Assembly: GCF_965363235.1 (NCBI RefSeq)
Contig: NC_134850.1
Coordinates: 45,442,602-45,506,601, forward strand
DNA length: 64,000 bases
Reading direction: 5' to 3'
From: Mytilus galloprovincialis
Taxonomy: Eukaryota > Mollusca > Bivalvia > Mytilida > Mytilidae
A program made the position numbers and the translations under genes. Each line of letters opens with the position of its first letter. Positions within the stretch are counted from its first letter, which is position 1. The notes beneath the pieces are model-generated. The model did no database searches and was not told where the DNA came from. It saw only the letters and a program-made list of their open reading frames with translations. Shown here piece after piece: positions 44,280 through 60,300 of this stretch.

Positions 44280-47140
44280 TGTAAAGCTCTTATAATGTAC
44301 CTAGTGTTCTGCTATACAATTAGACTTAATGCTTTGCTATAAGAATGAACCTAGTTTATTGCTATAAAAATGTACCCATTGGTTCGCTATTAAGCTTTGA
44401 GTAAGAATACACCTTCTGATACATGTGATTAAGAAGGGATACATCATATGTGTCTGTATGGCTTAGGGTGAAGCTTTCTCATACATCTGCTAGAGATCCC
44501 AAGCTTGTCTCATATGCATTTGTTTGAGTAAGGGCACAGCTTTGCAAACATATCAGAATATGGTTCCAGTCTAATCTACATTTTATTGAGTAATTGTACA
44601 GCTTCTCATTCACCTGATTGAGTCCTAGTTCTTAAAAAGAAGTATTTCGATAATTGATCTCATATATAATTGTAGTAATGTTCATAGTGGTCTGGTTTAA
44701 ACAATGAACCTATTAATATGCAATAAGAATGGACGACTTAGTGTTCTGCTATAAGAATCAGCATAATGCTTTGCTTTAAGAATGAACCTAGTGTATTGCT
44801 ATACTAATGGACCCAGTCATTGGCTATGGGAATGGACCTAATACTATGCTATCAGAATGGACTTTCTTAGTGTTGTGCTATAAGAATGGACTAAACTTTA
44901 TGCTTTAAAATTGGCTTTAATGTTTCACTCTAAATATGTACCTAGTGTTCTGCTATACAATTATTCCTAATGTTATGCTATTAAAATTGACCTAGTGTAA
45001 AGCTCTTATAATGTACCTAGTGTTCTGCTATACAATTAAACTTAATGCTTTGCTATAAGAATGGACCTAGTTTATTGCTATAAAAATGTACCCATTGGTT
45101 CGCTATTAAGCTTTGAGTAAGAATACACCTTCTCATACATGTGATTAAGAAGGGATACATCATATGTGTCTGTATGGCTTAGAGTGAAGCTTTCTCATAC
45201 ATCTGCTAGAGATCCCAAGCTTGTCTCATATGCATCTGTTTGAGTAAGGACATAGCTTTGCAAACATATCAGAATATGGTTCCAGTCTAATCTACATTTT
45301 ATTGAGTAATTGTACAGCTTCTCATTCACCTGATTGAGTCCTAGTTCTTAAAAAGAAGTATTTCGATAATTGATCTCATGTATAATTGTAGTTGTGTTCA
45401 TAGTGGTTTGGTTTAAATAATGGACCTATTGATATGCAATAAGAATGGACGACTTAGTGTTCTGCTATAAGAATCAGCATAATGCTTTGCTTTAAGAATG
45501 AACCTAGTGTATTGCTATACTAATGGACCTAGTCATTGGCTATGGGAATGGACCTAATACTATGCTATCAGAATGGACTTTCTTAGTGTTGTGCTATAAG
45601 AATGGACTTAACTTTATGCTTTAAAATTGGCTTTAATGTTTCACTCTAAATATGTACCTAGTGTTCTGCTTTACAATTATTCCTAATGTTATGCTATTAA
45701 ATTGACCTAGTGTAAAGCTCTTATAATGTACCTAGTGTTCTGCTATACAATTAGACTTAATGCTTTGCTATAAGAATGAACCTAGTTTATTGCTATAAAA
45801 ATGTACCCATTGGTTCGCTATTAAGCTTTGAGTAAGAATACACCTTCTGATACATGTGATTAAGAAGGGATACATCATATGTGTCTGTATGGCTTAGGGT
45901 GAAGCTTTCTCATACATCTGCTAGAGATCCCAAGCTTGTCTCATATGCATTTGTTTGAGTAAGGGCACAGCTTTGCAAACATATCAGAATATGGTTCCAG
46001 TCTAATCTACATTTTATTGAGTAATTGTACAGCTTCTCATTCACCTGATTGAGTCCTAGTTCTTAAAAAGAAGTATTTCGATAATTGATCTCATATATAA
46101 TTGTAGTAATGTTCATAGTGGTCTGGTTTAAACAATGAACCTATTAATATGCAATAAGAATGGACGACTTAGTGTTCTGCTATAAGAATCAGCATAATGC
46201 TTTGCTTTAAGAATGAACCTAGTGTATTGCTATACTAATGGACCCAGTCATTGGCTATGGGAATGGACCTAATACTATGCTATCAGAATGGACTTTCTTA
46301 GTGTTGTGCTATAAGAATGGACTAAACTTTATGCTTTAAAATTGGCTTTAATGTTTCACTCTAAATATGTACCTAGTGTTCTGCTATACAATTATTCCTA
46401 ATGTTATGCTATTAAAATTGACCTAGTGTAAAGCTCTTATAATGTACCTAGTGTTCTGCTATACAATTAAACTTAATGCTTTGCTATAAGAATGGACCTA
46501 GTTTATTGCTATAAAAATGTACCCATTGGTTCGCTATTAAGCTTTGAGTAAGAATACACCTTCTCATACATGTGATTAAGAAGGGATACATCATATGTGT
46601 CTGTATGGCTTAGAGTGAAGTTTTCTCATACATCTGCTAGAGATCCCAAGCTTGTCTCATATGCATCTGTTTGAGTAAGGACATAGCTTTGCAAACATAT
46701 CAGAATATGGTTCCAGTCTAATCTACATTTTATTGAGTAATTGTACAGCTTCTCATTCACCTGATTGAGTCCTAGTACTTAAAAAGTATTTCGATAATTG
46801 ATCTCATGTATAATTGTAGTAATGTTCATAGTGGTCTGGTTTAAATAATGGACCTATTGATATGCAATAAGAATGGACGACTTAGTGTTCTGCTATAAGA
46901 ATCAGCATAATGCTTTGCTTTAAGAATGAACCTAGTGTATTGCTATACTAATGGACCTAGTCATTGGCTATGGGAATGGACCTAATACTATGCTATCAGA
47001 ATGGACTTTCTTAGTGTTGTGCTATAAGAATGGACTTAACTTTATGCTTTAAAATTGGCTTTAATGTTTCACTCTAAATATGTACCTAGTGTTCTGCTAT
47101 ACAATTATTCCTAATGTTATGCTATTAAATTGACCTAGTG
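44280..47140. repeat. Tandem duplication of a two-unit (1.43-kb) block inside the satellite
   Basis: Diagnostic variants recur with an offset of about 1431 bases: 'accttctgatacatgtg' at 44411 and 45842, and 'gagtaaggacatagc' at 45242 and 46673. The corresponding block near 59.2-60.7 kb has a single copy, so the dimer was duplicated in only one of the two larger blocks. Confidence 0.7.
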
Positions 47141-49085
47141 TAAAGCTCTTATAATGTACCTAGTGTTCTGCTATACAATTAGACTTAATGCTTTGCTATA
47201 AGAATGAACCTAGTTTATTGCATTAAAAATGTACCCATTGGTTCGCTATTAAGCTTTGAGTAAGAATACACCTTCTGATACATGTGATTAAGAAGGGATA
47301 CATCATATGTGTCTGTATGGCTTAGGGTGAAGCTTTCTCATACATCTGCTAGAGATCCCAAGCTTGTCTCATATGCATTTGTTTGAGTAAGGGCACAGCT
47401 TTGCAAACATATCAGAATATGGTTCCAGTCTAATCTACATTTTATTGAGTAATTGTACAGCTTCTCATTCACCTGATTGAGTCCTAGTTCTTAAAAAGAA
47501 GTATTTCGATAATTGATCTCATGTATAATTGTAGTAATGTTCATAGTGGTCTGGTTTAAACAATGAACCTATTAATATGCAATAAGAATGGACGACTTAA
47601 TGTTCTGCTATAAGAATCAGCATAATGCTTTGCTTTAAGAATGAACCTAGTGTATTGCTATACTAATGGACCTAGTCATTGGCTATGGGAATGGACCTAA
47701 TGCTATGCTATCAGAATGGACTTTCTTAGTGTTGTGCTATAAGAATGGATTTAACTTTATGCTTTAAAATTGGCTTTAATGTTTCACTCTAAATATGTAC
47801 CTAGTGTTCTGCTTTACAATTACTCCTAATGTTATGCTATTAAAATTGACCTAGTGTAAAGCTCTTATAATGTACCTAGTGTTCTGCTATACAATTAAAC
47901 TAAATGCTTTGCTATAAGAATGGACCTAGTTTATTGCTATAAAAATGTACCCATTGGTTCGCTATTAAGCTTTGAGTAAGAATACACCTTCTCATACATG
48001 TGATTAAGAAGGGATACATCATATGTGTCTGTATGGCTTAGGGTGGCGCTTTCTCATACATCTGCTAGAGATCCCAAGCTTGTCTCATATGCATCTGTTT
48101 GAGAGAGGGCACAGCTTTGCAAACATATCAGAATATGGTTCCAGTCTAATCTACATTTTATTGAGTAATTGTATAGCTTCTCATTCACCTGATTGAGTCC
48201 TAGTACTTAAAAAGTATTTCGATAATTGATCCCATGTATAATTGTAGTTGTGTTCATAGTGGTTTGGTTTAAATAATGGACCTATTGATATGCAATAAGA
48301 ATGGACGACTTAGTGTTCTGCTATAAGAATCAGCATAATGCTTTGCTTTAAGAATGAACCTAGTGTATTGCTATACTAATGGACCTAGTCATTGGCTATG
48401 GGAATGGACCTAATACTATGCTATCAGAATGGACTTTCTTAGTGTTGTGCTATAAGAATGGACTTAACTTTATGCTTTAAAATTGGCTTTAATGTTTCAC
48501 TCTAAATATGTACCTAGTGTTCTGCTATACAATTATTCCTAATGTTATGCTATTAAATTGACCTAGTGTAAAGCTCTTATAATGTACCTAGTGTTCTGCT
48601 ATACAATTAGACTTAATGCTTTGCTATAAGAATGAACCTAGTTTATTGCATTAAAAATGTACCCATTGGTTCGCTATTAAGCTTTGAGTAAGAATACACC
48701 TTCTGATACATGTGATTAAGAAGGGATACATCATATGTGTCTGTATGGCTTAGGGTGAAGCTTTCTCATACATCTGCTAGAGATCCCAAGCTTGTCTCAT
48801 ATGCATTTGTTTGAGTAAGGGCACAGCTTTGCAAACATATCAGAATATGGTTCCAGTCTAATCTACATTTTATTGAGTAATTGTACAGCTTCTCATTCAC
48901 CTGATTGAGTCCTAGTTCTTAAAAAGAAGTATTTCGATAATTGATCTCATGTATAATTGTAGTAATGTTCATAGTGGTCTGGTTTAAACAATGAACCTAT
49001 TAATATGCAATAAGAATGGACGACTTAGTGTTCTGCTATAAGAATCAGCATAATGCTTTGCTTTAAGAATGAACCTAGTGTATTG

Positions 49086-52000
49086 CTATAATAGTGGACC
49101 TATTCATTGGCTATTAGAATGGACCTATTTATATGCTATAAGAATTGACTTGCTTAGTGTTGTGCTATAAGAATGGACCTAATTTCATGCTTTGTAATTG
49201 GATTGAGTGTATCACTCTAAATATCTACTTAGTGTTTTGCTATATAATTATACCTAATGTTTCTTTTATTAAAATTGACCCAGTGTGAGTCTCTTATAAT
49301 GTACCTAATTTTCTGCTATAAAATTGGACTTAATACTTTGCTATAAGGATGGATCTAGTTTATTGCTATACAAATGTACCCAGTGGTTTGCTTTTAAGCC
49401 TTGAGTAAGAATACACCTTCTCATACATGTGATTAAGAAGGGATATATCATATGTGTCTGTATGGCTTAGGGTGAAGCTTTCTCATACATCTGCTAGAGA
49501 TCCCAAGCTTGTCTCATATGCATCTGTTTGAGCATAAGCACAGCTTTGCAAACATATCAGTATATGGTTCCAGTATAATCTACATTTTATTGAGTAATTG
49601 TACAGCTTCTCATTTATCTGATTGAGTACTAGTAGTAAGAAGTATTCTAAATGCCAAAGTATAATTGTAGGAATGTTCATAGTGGTCTGCTTTAAAGAAT
49701 GAACATTTTGAAATGCGATAAGAATGGACGACTTAGTGTACTGCTATAAGAATCAGCCTAATGTTATGCTTCAAGAATGAACCTAGTATACTGCTATAAG
49801 AATCAGCCTAATGCTATGCTTCAAGAATCAGCCTAATGCTATGCTTCAAGAATGAACCTAGTGTATTGCTATAACAATAGACCTAGTAATTGGTCATGAT
49901 AATGGACTTAATCCTATGCGATAAGAATGGACGACTTAGTGTACTGCTATAAGAATAAGCCTAATGCTATGTTTCAAGAATGAACCTAGTGTATTGCTAT
50001 AATAATGGACCTAGTCATTGGCTATGGGAATGGACCTAATGCTAGGCTATAAGAATGGACTTTCTTAGTGTTGTGCTATAAGAATGGACTTAATTTCATG
50101 CTTTCGAATTGGCTTTAGTGTATCACACTAAATATCTACCTAGTGTTCTGCTATACAATTATATCTAATGTTAAGCTATTAAAATTGACCCAGTGTGAAG
50201 CTCTTATAATGTACCTAATGTTCTGTTATAAAATTGGACTTAATGCTTTGCTATGAGAGTGGATCTAGTTTATTGCTACACAAATGTACCCAGTGGTTCG
50301 CTGTTAAGCCTTGAGCAAGAATACACCTTCTCATACATGTGATTAAGAAGGGATACATGATATGAGTCTGTATGACTTAGTGTGAAGCTTTCTCATACAT
50401 CTGCTAGAGATCCCAAGCTTGTCTCATATGCATCTGTTTGAGTAAGGGCACAGCTTTGCAAACATATCAGAATATGGTTCCAGTCTAATCTACATTTTAT
50501 TGAGTAATTGTACAGCTTCTCATTCACCTGATTGAGTCCTAGTTCTTAAAAAGAAGTATTTCGATAATTGATCTCATGTATAATTGTAGTAATGTTCATA
50601 GTGGTCTGGTTTAAACAATGAACCTATTAATATGCAATAAGAATGGACGACTTAGTGTTCTGCTATAAGAATCAGCATAATGCTTTGCTTTAAGAATGAA
50701 CCTAGTGTATTGCTATAATAGTGGACCTATTCATTGGCTATTAGAATGGACCTATTTATATGCTATAAGAATTGACTTGCTTAGTGTTGTGCTATAAGAA
50801 TGGACCTAATTTCATGCTTTGTAATTGGATTGAGTGTATCACTCTAAATATCTACTTAGTGTTTTGCTATATAATTATACCTAATGTTTCTTTTATTAAA
50901 ATTGACCCAGTGTGAGTCTCTTATAATGTACCTAATTTTCTGCTATAAAATTGGACTTAATACTTTGCTATAAGGATGGATCTAGTTTATTGCTATACAA
51001 ATGTACCCAGTGGTTTGCTTTTAAGCCTTGAGTAAGAATACACCTTCTCATACATGTGATTAAGAAGGGATATATCATATGTGTCTGTATGGCTTAGGGT
51101 GAAGCTTTCTCATACATCTGCTAGAGATCCCAAGCTTGTCTCATATGCATCTGTTTGAGCAAAAGCACAGCTTTGCAAACATATCAGTATATGGTTCCAG
51201 TATAATCTACATTTTATTGAGTAATTGTACAGCTTCTCATTTATCTGATTGAGTACTAGTAGTAAGAAGTATTCTAAATGCCAAAGTATAATTGTAGGAA
51301 TGTTCATAGTGGTCTGCTTTAAAGAATGAACATTTTGAAATGCGATAAGAATGGACGACTTAGTGTACTGCTATAAGAATCAGCCTAATGTTATGCTTCA
51401 AGAATGAACCTAGTATACTGCTATAAGAATCAGCCTAATGCTATGCTTCAAGAATCAGCCTAATGCTATGCTTCAAGAATGAACCTAGTGTATTGCTATA
51501 ACAATAGACCTAGTAATTGGTCATGATAATGGACTTAATCCTATGCGATAAGAATGGACGACTTAGTGTACTGCTATAAGAATAAGCCTAATGCTATGTT
51601 TCAAGAATGAACCTAGTGTATTGCTATAATAATGGACCTAGTCATTGGCTATGGGAATGGACCTAATGCTAGGCTATAAGAATGGACTTTCTTAGTGTTG
51701 TGCTATAAGAATGGACTTAATTTCATGCTTTCGAATTGGCTTTAGTGTATCACACTAAATATCTACCTAGTGTTCTGCTATACAATTATATCTAATGTTA
51801 AGCTATTAAAATTGACCCAGTGTGAAGCTCTTATAATGTACCTAATGTTCTGTTATAAAATTGGACTTAATGCTTTGCTATGAGAGTGGATCTAGTTTAT
51901 TGCTACACAAATGTACCCAGTGGTTCGCTGTTAAGCCTTGAGCAAGAATACACCTGCTCATACATGTGATTAAGAAGGGATACATCATATGTGTCTGTAT

Positions 52001-54300
52001 GGCTTAGGGTGGAGCTTTCTCATACATCTGCTAGAGATCCCAAGCTTGTCTCATATGCATCTGTTTGAGAGAGGGCACAGCTTTGCAAACATATCAGAAT
52101 ATGGTTCCAGTCTAATCTACATTTTATTGAGTAATTGTATAGCTTCTCATTCACCTGATTGAGTCCTAGTACTTAAAAGTATTTCGATAATTGATCCCAT
52201 GTATAATTGTAGTTGTGTTCATAGTGGTTTGGTTTAAATAATGGACCTATTGATATGCAATAAGAATGGACGACTTAGTGTTCTGCTATAAGAATCAGCA
52301 TAATGCTTTGTTTTAAGAATGAACCTAGTGTATTGCTATACTAATGGACCTAGTCATTGGCTATGGGAATGGACCTAATACTATGCTATCAGAATGGACT
52401 TTCTTAGTGTTGTGCTATAAGAATGGACTTAACTTATGCTTTAAAATTGGCTTTAATGTTTCACTCTAAATATGTACCTAGAGTTCTGCTTTACAATTAT
52501 TCCTAATGTTATGCTATTAAAATTGACCTAGTGTAAAGCTCTTATAATGTACCTAGTGTTCTGCTATACAATTAGACTTAATGCTTTGTTATAAGAATGG
52601 ACCTAGTTTATTGCTATAAAAAATGTACCCATTGGTTCGCTATTAAGCTTTGAGTAAGAATACACCTGCTCATACATGTGATTAAGAAGGGATACATCAT
52701 ATGTGTCTGTATGGCTTAGGGTGGAGCTTTCTCATACATCTGCTAGAGATCCCAAGCTTGTCTCATATGCATCTGTTTGAGAGAGGGCACAGCTTTGCAA
52801 ACATATCAGAATATGGTTCCAGTCTAATCTACATTTTATTGAGTAATTGTACAGCTTCTCATTCACCTGATTGAGTCCTAGTTCTTAAAAAGAAGTATTT
52901 CGATAATTGATCTCATGTATAATTGTAGTAATGTTCATAGTGGTCTGGTTTAAACAATGAACCTATTAATATGCAATAAGAATGGACGACTTAGTGTTCT
53001 GCTATAAGAATCAGCATAATGCTTTGCTTTAAGAATGAACCTAGTGTATTGCTATAATAGTGGACCTATTCATTGGCTATTAGAATGGACCTATTTATAT
53101 GCTATAAGAATTGACTTGCTTAGTGTTGTGCTATAAGAATGGACCTAATTTCATGCTTTGTAATTGGATTGAGTGTATCACTCTAAATATCTACTTAGTG
53201 TTTTGCTATATAATTATACCTAATGTTTCTTTTATTAAAATTGACCCAGTGTGAGTCTCTTATAATGTACCTAATTTTCTGCTATAAAATTGGACTTAAT
53301 ACTTTGCTATAAGGATGGATCTAGTTTATTGCTATACAAATGTACCCAGTGGTTTGCTTTTAAGCCTTGAGTAAGAATACACCTTCTCATACATGTGATT
53401 AAGAAGGGATATATCATATGTGTCTGTATGGCTTAGGGTGAAGCTTTCTCATACATCTGCTAGAGATCCCAAGCTTGTCTCATATGCATCTGTTTGAGCA
53501 AAAGCACAGCTTTGCAAACATATCAGTATATGGTTCCAGTATAATCTACATTTTATTGAGTAATTGTACAGCTTCTCATTTATCTGATTGAGTACTAGTA
53601 GTAAGAAGTATTCTAAATGCCAAAGTATAATTGTAGGAATGTTCATAGTGGTCTGCTTTAAAGAATGAACATTTTGAAATGCGATAAGAATGGACGACTT
53701 AGTGTACTGCTATAAGAATCAGCCTAATGTTATGCTTCAAGAATGAACCTAGTATACTGCTATAAGAATCAGCCTAATGCTATGCTTCAAGAATCAGCCT
53801 AATGCTATGCTTCAAGAATGAACCTAGTGTATTGCTATAACAATAGACCTAGTAATTGGTCATGATAATGGACTTAATCCTATGCGATAAGAATGGACGA
53901 CTTAGTGTACTGCTATAAGAATAAGCCTAATGCTATGTTTCAAGAATGAACCTAGTGTATTGCTATAATAATGGACCTAGTCATTGGCTATGGGAATGGA
54001 CCTAATGCTAGGCTATAAGAATGGACTTTCTTAGTGTTGTGCTATAAGAATGGACTTAATTTCATGCTTTCGAATTGGCTTTAGTGTATCACACTAAATA
54101 TCTACCTAGTGTTCTGCTATACAATTATATCTAATGTTAAGCTATTAAAATTGACCCAGTGTGAAGCTCTTATAATGTACCTAATGTTCTGTTATAAAAT
54201 TGGACTTAATGCTTTGCTATGAGAGTGGATCTAGTTTATTGCTACACAAATGTACCCAGTGGTTCGCTGTTAAGCCTTGAGCAAGAATACACCTGCTCAT
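49086..54300. repeat. Three near-identical blocks containing ~910-bp variant units
   Basis: The variant words 'atagtggacctattcattgg' occur at about 49089, 50716 and 53055, offsets of 1627 and 2339 bases. Each block holds a ~910-bp unit with about 196 extra bases, built from further 'aagaatcagcctaatgctat'-type monomers. The 886-bp unit at 40711-41597 is a diverged relative. The second offset equals the first plus one ordinary 712-bp unit. Confidence 0.75.
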
Positions 54301-57300
54301 ACATGTGATTAAGAAGGGATACATCATATGTGTCTGTATGGCTTAGGGTGGAGCTTTCTCATACATCTGCTAGAGATCCCAAGCTTGTCTCATATGCATC
54401 TGTTTGAGAGAGGGCACAGCTTTGCAACATATCAGAATATGGTTCCAGTCTAATCTACATTTTATTGAGTAATTGTATAGCTTCTCATTCACCTGATTGA
54501 GTCCTAGTACTTAAAAGTATTTCGATAATTGATCCCATGTATAATTGTAGTTGTGTTCATAGTGGTTTGGTTTAAATAATGGACCTATTGATATGCAATA
54601 AGAATGGACGACTTAGTGTTCTGCTATAAGAATCAGCATAATGCTTTGTTTTAAGAATGAACCTAGTGTATTGCTATACTAATGGACCTAGTCATTGGCT
54701 ATGGGAATGGACCTAATACTATGCTATCAGAATGGACTTTCTTAGTGTTGTGCTATAAGAATGGACTTAACTTATGCTTTAAAATTGGCTTTAATGTTTC
54801 ACTCTAAATATGTACCTAGAGTTCTGCTTTACAATTATTCCTAATGTTATGCTATTAAAATTGACCTAGTGTAAAGCTCTTATAATGTACCTAGTGTTCT
54901 GCTATACAATTAGACTTAATGCTTTGTTATAAGAATGGACCTAGTTTATTGCTATAAAAAATGTACCCATTGGTTCGCTATTAAGCTTTGAGTAAGAATA
55001 CACCTGCTCATACATGTGATTAAGAAGGGATACATCATATGTGTCTGTATGGCTTAGGGTGGAGCTTTCTCATACATCTGCTAGAGATCCCAAGCTTGTC
55101 TCATATGCATCTGTTTGAGAGAGGGCACAGCTTTGCAAACATATCAGAATATGGTTCCAGTCTAATCTACATTTTATTGAGTAATTGTATAGCTTCTCAT
55201 TCACCTGATTGAGTCCTAGTGCTTAAAAAGTATTTCGATAATTGATCCCATGTATAATTGTAGTTGTGTTCATAGTGGTTTGGTTTAAATAATGGACCTA
55301 TTGATATGCAATAAGAATGGACGACTTAGTGTTCTGCTATAAGAATCAGCATAATGCTTTGCTTTAAGAATGAACCTAGTGTATTGCTATACTAATGGAC
55401 CTAGTCATTGGCTATGGGAATGAACCTAATACTATGCTATCAGAATGGACTTTCTTAGTGTTGTGCTATAAGAATGGACTTAACTTTATGCTTTAAAATT
55501 GGCTTTAATGTTTCACTCTAAATATGTACCTAGTGTTCTGCTATACAATTATGTCTAATGTTATGCTATTAAAATTGATCTAGTGTAAAGCTCTTATAAT
55601 GTACCTAGTGTTCTGCTATATAATTAGACTTAATGCTTTGTTATAAGAATGGACCTAGTTTATTGCTATAAAAAATGTACCCATTGGTTCGCTATTAAGC
55701 TTTGAGTAAGAATACACCTGCTCATACATGTGATTAAGAAGGGATACATCATATGTGTCTGTATGGCTTAGGGTGGAGCTTTCTCATACATCTGCTAGAG
55801 ATCCCAAGCTTGTCTCATATGCATCTGTTTGAGAGAGGGCACAGCTTTGCAAACATATCAGAATATGGTTCCAGTCTAATCTACATTTTATTGAGTAATT
55901 GTATAGCTTCTCATTCACCTGATTGAGTCCTAGTACTTAAAAAGTATTTCGATAATTGATCCCATGTATAATTGTAGTTGTGTTCATAGTGGTTTGGTTT
56001 AAATAATGGACCTATTGATATGCAATAAGAATGGACGACTTAGTGTTCTGCTATAAGAATCAGCATAATGCTTTGTTTTAAGAATGAACCTAGTGTATTG
56101 CTATACTAATGGACCTAGTCATTGGCTATGGGAATGGACCTAATACTATGCTATCAGAATGGACTTTCTTAGTGTTGTGCTATAAGAATGGACTTAACTT
56201 ATGCTTTAAAATTGGCTTTAATGTTTCACTCTAAATATGTACCTAGAGTTCTGCTTTACAATTATTCCTAATGTTATGCTATTTAAATTGACCTAGTGTA
56301 AAGCTCTTATAATGTACCTAGTGTTCTGCTATACAATTAGACTTAATGCTTTGTTATAAGAATGGACCTAGTTTATTGCTATAAAAAATGTACCCATTGG
56401 TTCGCTATTAAGCTTTGAGTAAGAATACACCTGCTCATACATGTGATTAAGAAGGGATACATCATATGTGTCTGTATGGCTTAGGGTGGAGCTTTCTCAT
56501 ACATCTGCTAGAGATCCCAAGCTTGTCTCATATGCATCTGTTTGAGAGAGGGCACAGCTTTGCAAACATATCAGAATATGGTTCCAGTCTAATCTACATT
56601 TTATTGAGTAATTGTATAGCTTCTCATTCACCTGATTGAGTCCTAGTACTTATAAAGTATTTCGATAATTGATCCCATGTATAATTGTAGTTGTGTTCAT
56701 AGTGGTTTGGTTTAAATAATGGACCTATTGATATGCAATAAGAATGGACGACTTAGTGTTCTGCTATAAGAATCAGCATAATGCTTTGTTTTAAGAATGA
56801 ACCTAGTGTATTGCTATACTAATGGACCTAGTCATTGGCTATGGGAATGGACCTAATACTATGCTATCAGAATGGACTTTCTTAGTGTTGTGCTATAAGA
56901 ATGGACTTAACTTTATGCTTTAAAATTGGCTTTAATGTTTCACTCTAAATATGTACCTAGTGTTCTGTTTTACAATTATTCCTAATGTTATGCTATTAAA
57001 ATTGACCTAGTGTAAAGCTCTTATAATGTACCTAGTGTTCTGCTATACAATTAGACTTAATGCTTTGCTTTAAGAATGGACCTAGTTTATTGCTATAAAA
57101 AATGTACCCATTGGTTCGCTATTAAGCTTTGAGTAAGAATACACCTGCTCATACATGTGATTAAGAAGGGGTACATCATATGTGTCTGTATGGCTTAGGG
57201 TGGAGCTTTTTCATACATCTGCTAGAGATCCCAAGCTTGTCTCATATGCAACTGTTTGAGAGAGGGCACAGCTTTGCAAACATATCAGAATATGGTTCCA

Positions 57301-60300
57301 GTCTAATCTACATTTTATTGAGTAATTGTATAGCTTCTCATTCACCTGATTGAGTCCTAGTACTTAAAAAGTATTTCGATAATTGATCCCATGTATAATT
57401 GTAGTTGTGTTCATAGTGGTTTGGTTTAAATAATGGACCTATTGATATGCAATAAGAATGGACGACTTAGTGTTCTGCTATAAGAATCAGCATAATGCTT
57501 TGCTTTAAGAATGAACCTAGTGTATTGCTATACTAATGAACCTAGTCATTGGCTATGGGAATGGACCTAATACTATGCTATCAGAATGGACTTTCTTAGT
57601 GTTGTGCTATAAGAATGGACTAAACTTTATGCTTTAAAATTGGCTTTAATGTTTCACTCTAAATATGTACTTAGTGTTCTGCTATACAATTATTCCTAAT
57701 GTTATGCTATTAAAATTGACCTAGTGTAAAGCTCTTATAATGTACCTAGTATTCTGCTATACAATTAAACTTAATGCTTTGCTATAAGAATGGACCTAGT
57801 TTATTGCTATAAAAATGTACCCATTGGTTCGCTATTAAGCTTTGAGTAAGAATACACCTTCTCATACATGTGATTAAGAAGGGATACATCATATGTGTCT
57901 GTATGGCTTAGAGTGAAGCTTTCTCATACATCTGCTAGAGATCCCAAGCTTATCTCATATGCATCTGTTTGAGTAAGGGCATAGCTTTGCAAACATATCA
58001 GAATATGGTTCCAGTCTAATCTACATTTTATTGAGTAATTGTACAGCTTCTCATTCACCTGATTGAGTCCTAGTACTTAAAAAGTATTTCGATAATTGAT
58101 CTCATGTATAATTGTAGTAATGTTCATAGTGGTCTGGTTTAAATAATGGACCTATTGATATGCAATAAGAATGGACGACTTAGTGTTCTGCTATAAGAAT
58201 CAGCATAATGCTTTGCTTTAAGAATGAACCTAGTGTATTGCTATACTAATGGACCTAGTCATTGGCTATGGGAATGGACCTAATGCTTTGCTATCAGAAT
58301 GGACTTTCTTAGTGTTGTGCTATAAGAATGGACTTAACTTTATGCTTTAAAATTGGCTTTAATGTTTCACTCTAAATATGTACCTAGTGTTCTGCTATAC
58401 AATTATTCCAAATGTTATGCTATTAAAATTGACCTAGTGTAAAGCTCTTATAATGTACCTAGTGTTCTGCTATACAATTAGACTTAATGCTTTGCTATAA
58501 GAATGGACCTAGTTTATTGCTATAAAAAAAGTACCCATTGGTTCACTATTAAGCTTTGAGTAAGACTACACCTGCTCATACATGCGATTAAGAAGGGGTA
58601 CATCATATGTGTCTGTATGGCTTAGGGTGGAGCTTTCTCATACATCTGCTAGAGATCCCAAGCTTGTCTCATATGCATCTGTTTGAGAGAGGGCACAGCT
58701 TTGCAAACATATCAGAATATGGTTCCAGTCTAATCTACATTTTATTGAGTAATTGTACAGCTTCTCATTCACCTGATTGAATCCTAGTACTTAAAAAGTA
58801 TTTCGATAATTGATCCCATGTATAATTGTAGTTGTGTTCATAGTGGTTTGGTTTAAATAATGGACCTATTGATATGCAATAAGAATGGACGACTTAGTGT
58901 TCTGCTATAAGAATCAGCATAATGCTTTGCTTTAAGAATGAACCTAGTGTATTGCTATACTAATGGACCTAGTCATTGGCTATGGGAATGGACCTAATAC
59001 TATGCTATCAGAATGGACTTTCTTAGTGTTGTGCTATAAGAATGGACTTAACTTTATGCTTTAAAATTGGCTTTAATGTTTCACTCTAAATATGTACCTA
59101 GTGTTCTGCTTTACAATTATTCCTAATGTTATGCTATTAAATTGACCTAGTGTAAAGCTCTTATAATGTACCTAGTGTTCTGCTATACAATTAGACTTAA
59201 TGCTTTGCTATAAGAATGAACCTAGTTTATTGCTATAAAAATGTACCCATTGGTTCGCTATTAAGCTTTGAGTAAGAATACACCTTCTGATACATGTGAT
59301 TAAGAAGGGATACATCATATGTGTCTGTATGGCTTAGGGTGAAGCTTTCTCATACATCTGCTAGAGATCCCAAGCTTGTCTCATATGCATTTGTTTGAGT
59401 AAGGGCACAGCTTTGCAAACATATCAGAATATGGTTCCAGTCTAATCTACATTTTATTGAGTAATTGTACAGCTTCTCATTCACCTGATTGAGTCCTAGT
59501 TCTTAAAAAGAAGTATTTCGATAATTGATCTCATATATAATTGTAGTAATGTTCATAGTGGTCTGGTTTAAACAATGAACCTATTAATATGCAATAAGAA
59601 TGGACGACTTAGTGTTCTGCTATAAGAATCAGCATAATGCTTTGCTTTAAGAATGAACCTAGTGTATTGCTATACTAATGGACCCAGTCATTGGCTATGG
59701 GAATGGACCTAATACTATGCTATCAGAATGGACTTTCTTAGTGTTGTGCTATAAGAATGGACTAAACTTTATGCTTTAAAATTGGCTTTAATATTTCACT
59801 CTAAATATGTACCTAGTGTTCTGCTATACAATTATTCCTAATGTTATGCTATTAAAATTGACCTAGTGTAAAGCTCTTATAATGTACCTAGTGTTCTGCT
59901 ATACAATTAAACTTAATGCTTTGCTATAAGAATGGACCTAGTTTATTGCTATAAAAATGTACCCATTGGTTCGCTATTAAGCTTTGAGTAAGAATACACC
60001 TTCTCATACATGTGATTAAGAAGGGATACATCATATGTGTCTGTATGGCTTAGAGTGAAGCTTTCTCATACATCTGCTAGAGATCCCAAGCTTGTCTCAT
60101 ATGCATCTGTTTGAGTAAGGACATAGCTTTGCAAACATATCAGAATATGGTTCCAGTCTAATCTACATTTTATTGAGTAATTGTACAGCTTCTCATTCAC
60201 CTGATTGAGTCCTAGTACTTAAAAAGTATTTCGATAATTGATCTCATGTATAATTGTAGTAATGTTCATAGTGGTCTGGTTTAAATAATGGACCTATTGA

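Noticed and set aside
49483..53646. Three nearly identical 65-codon minus-strand open frames (49483, 51110, 53449) and a related one at 40740
   Set aside because: They are the satellite spacer read in one frame. Identity follows from recent duplication of the array, and other units break the frame.
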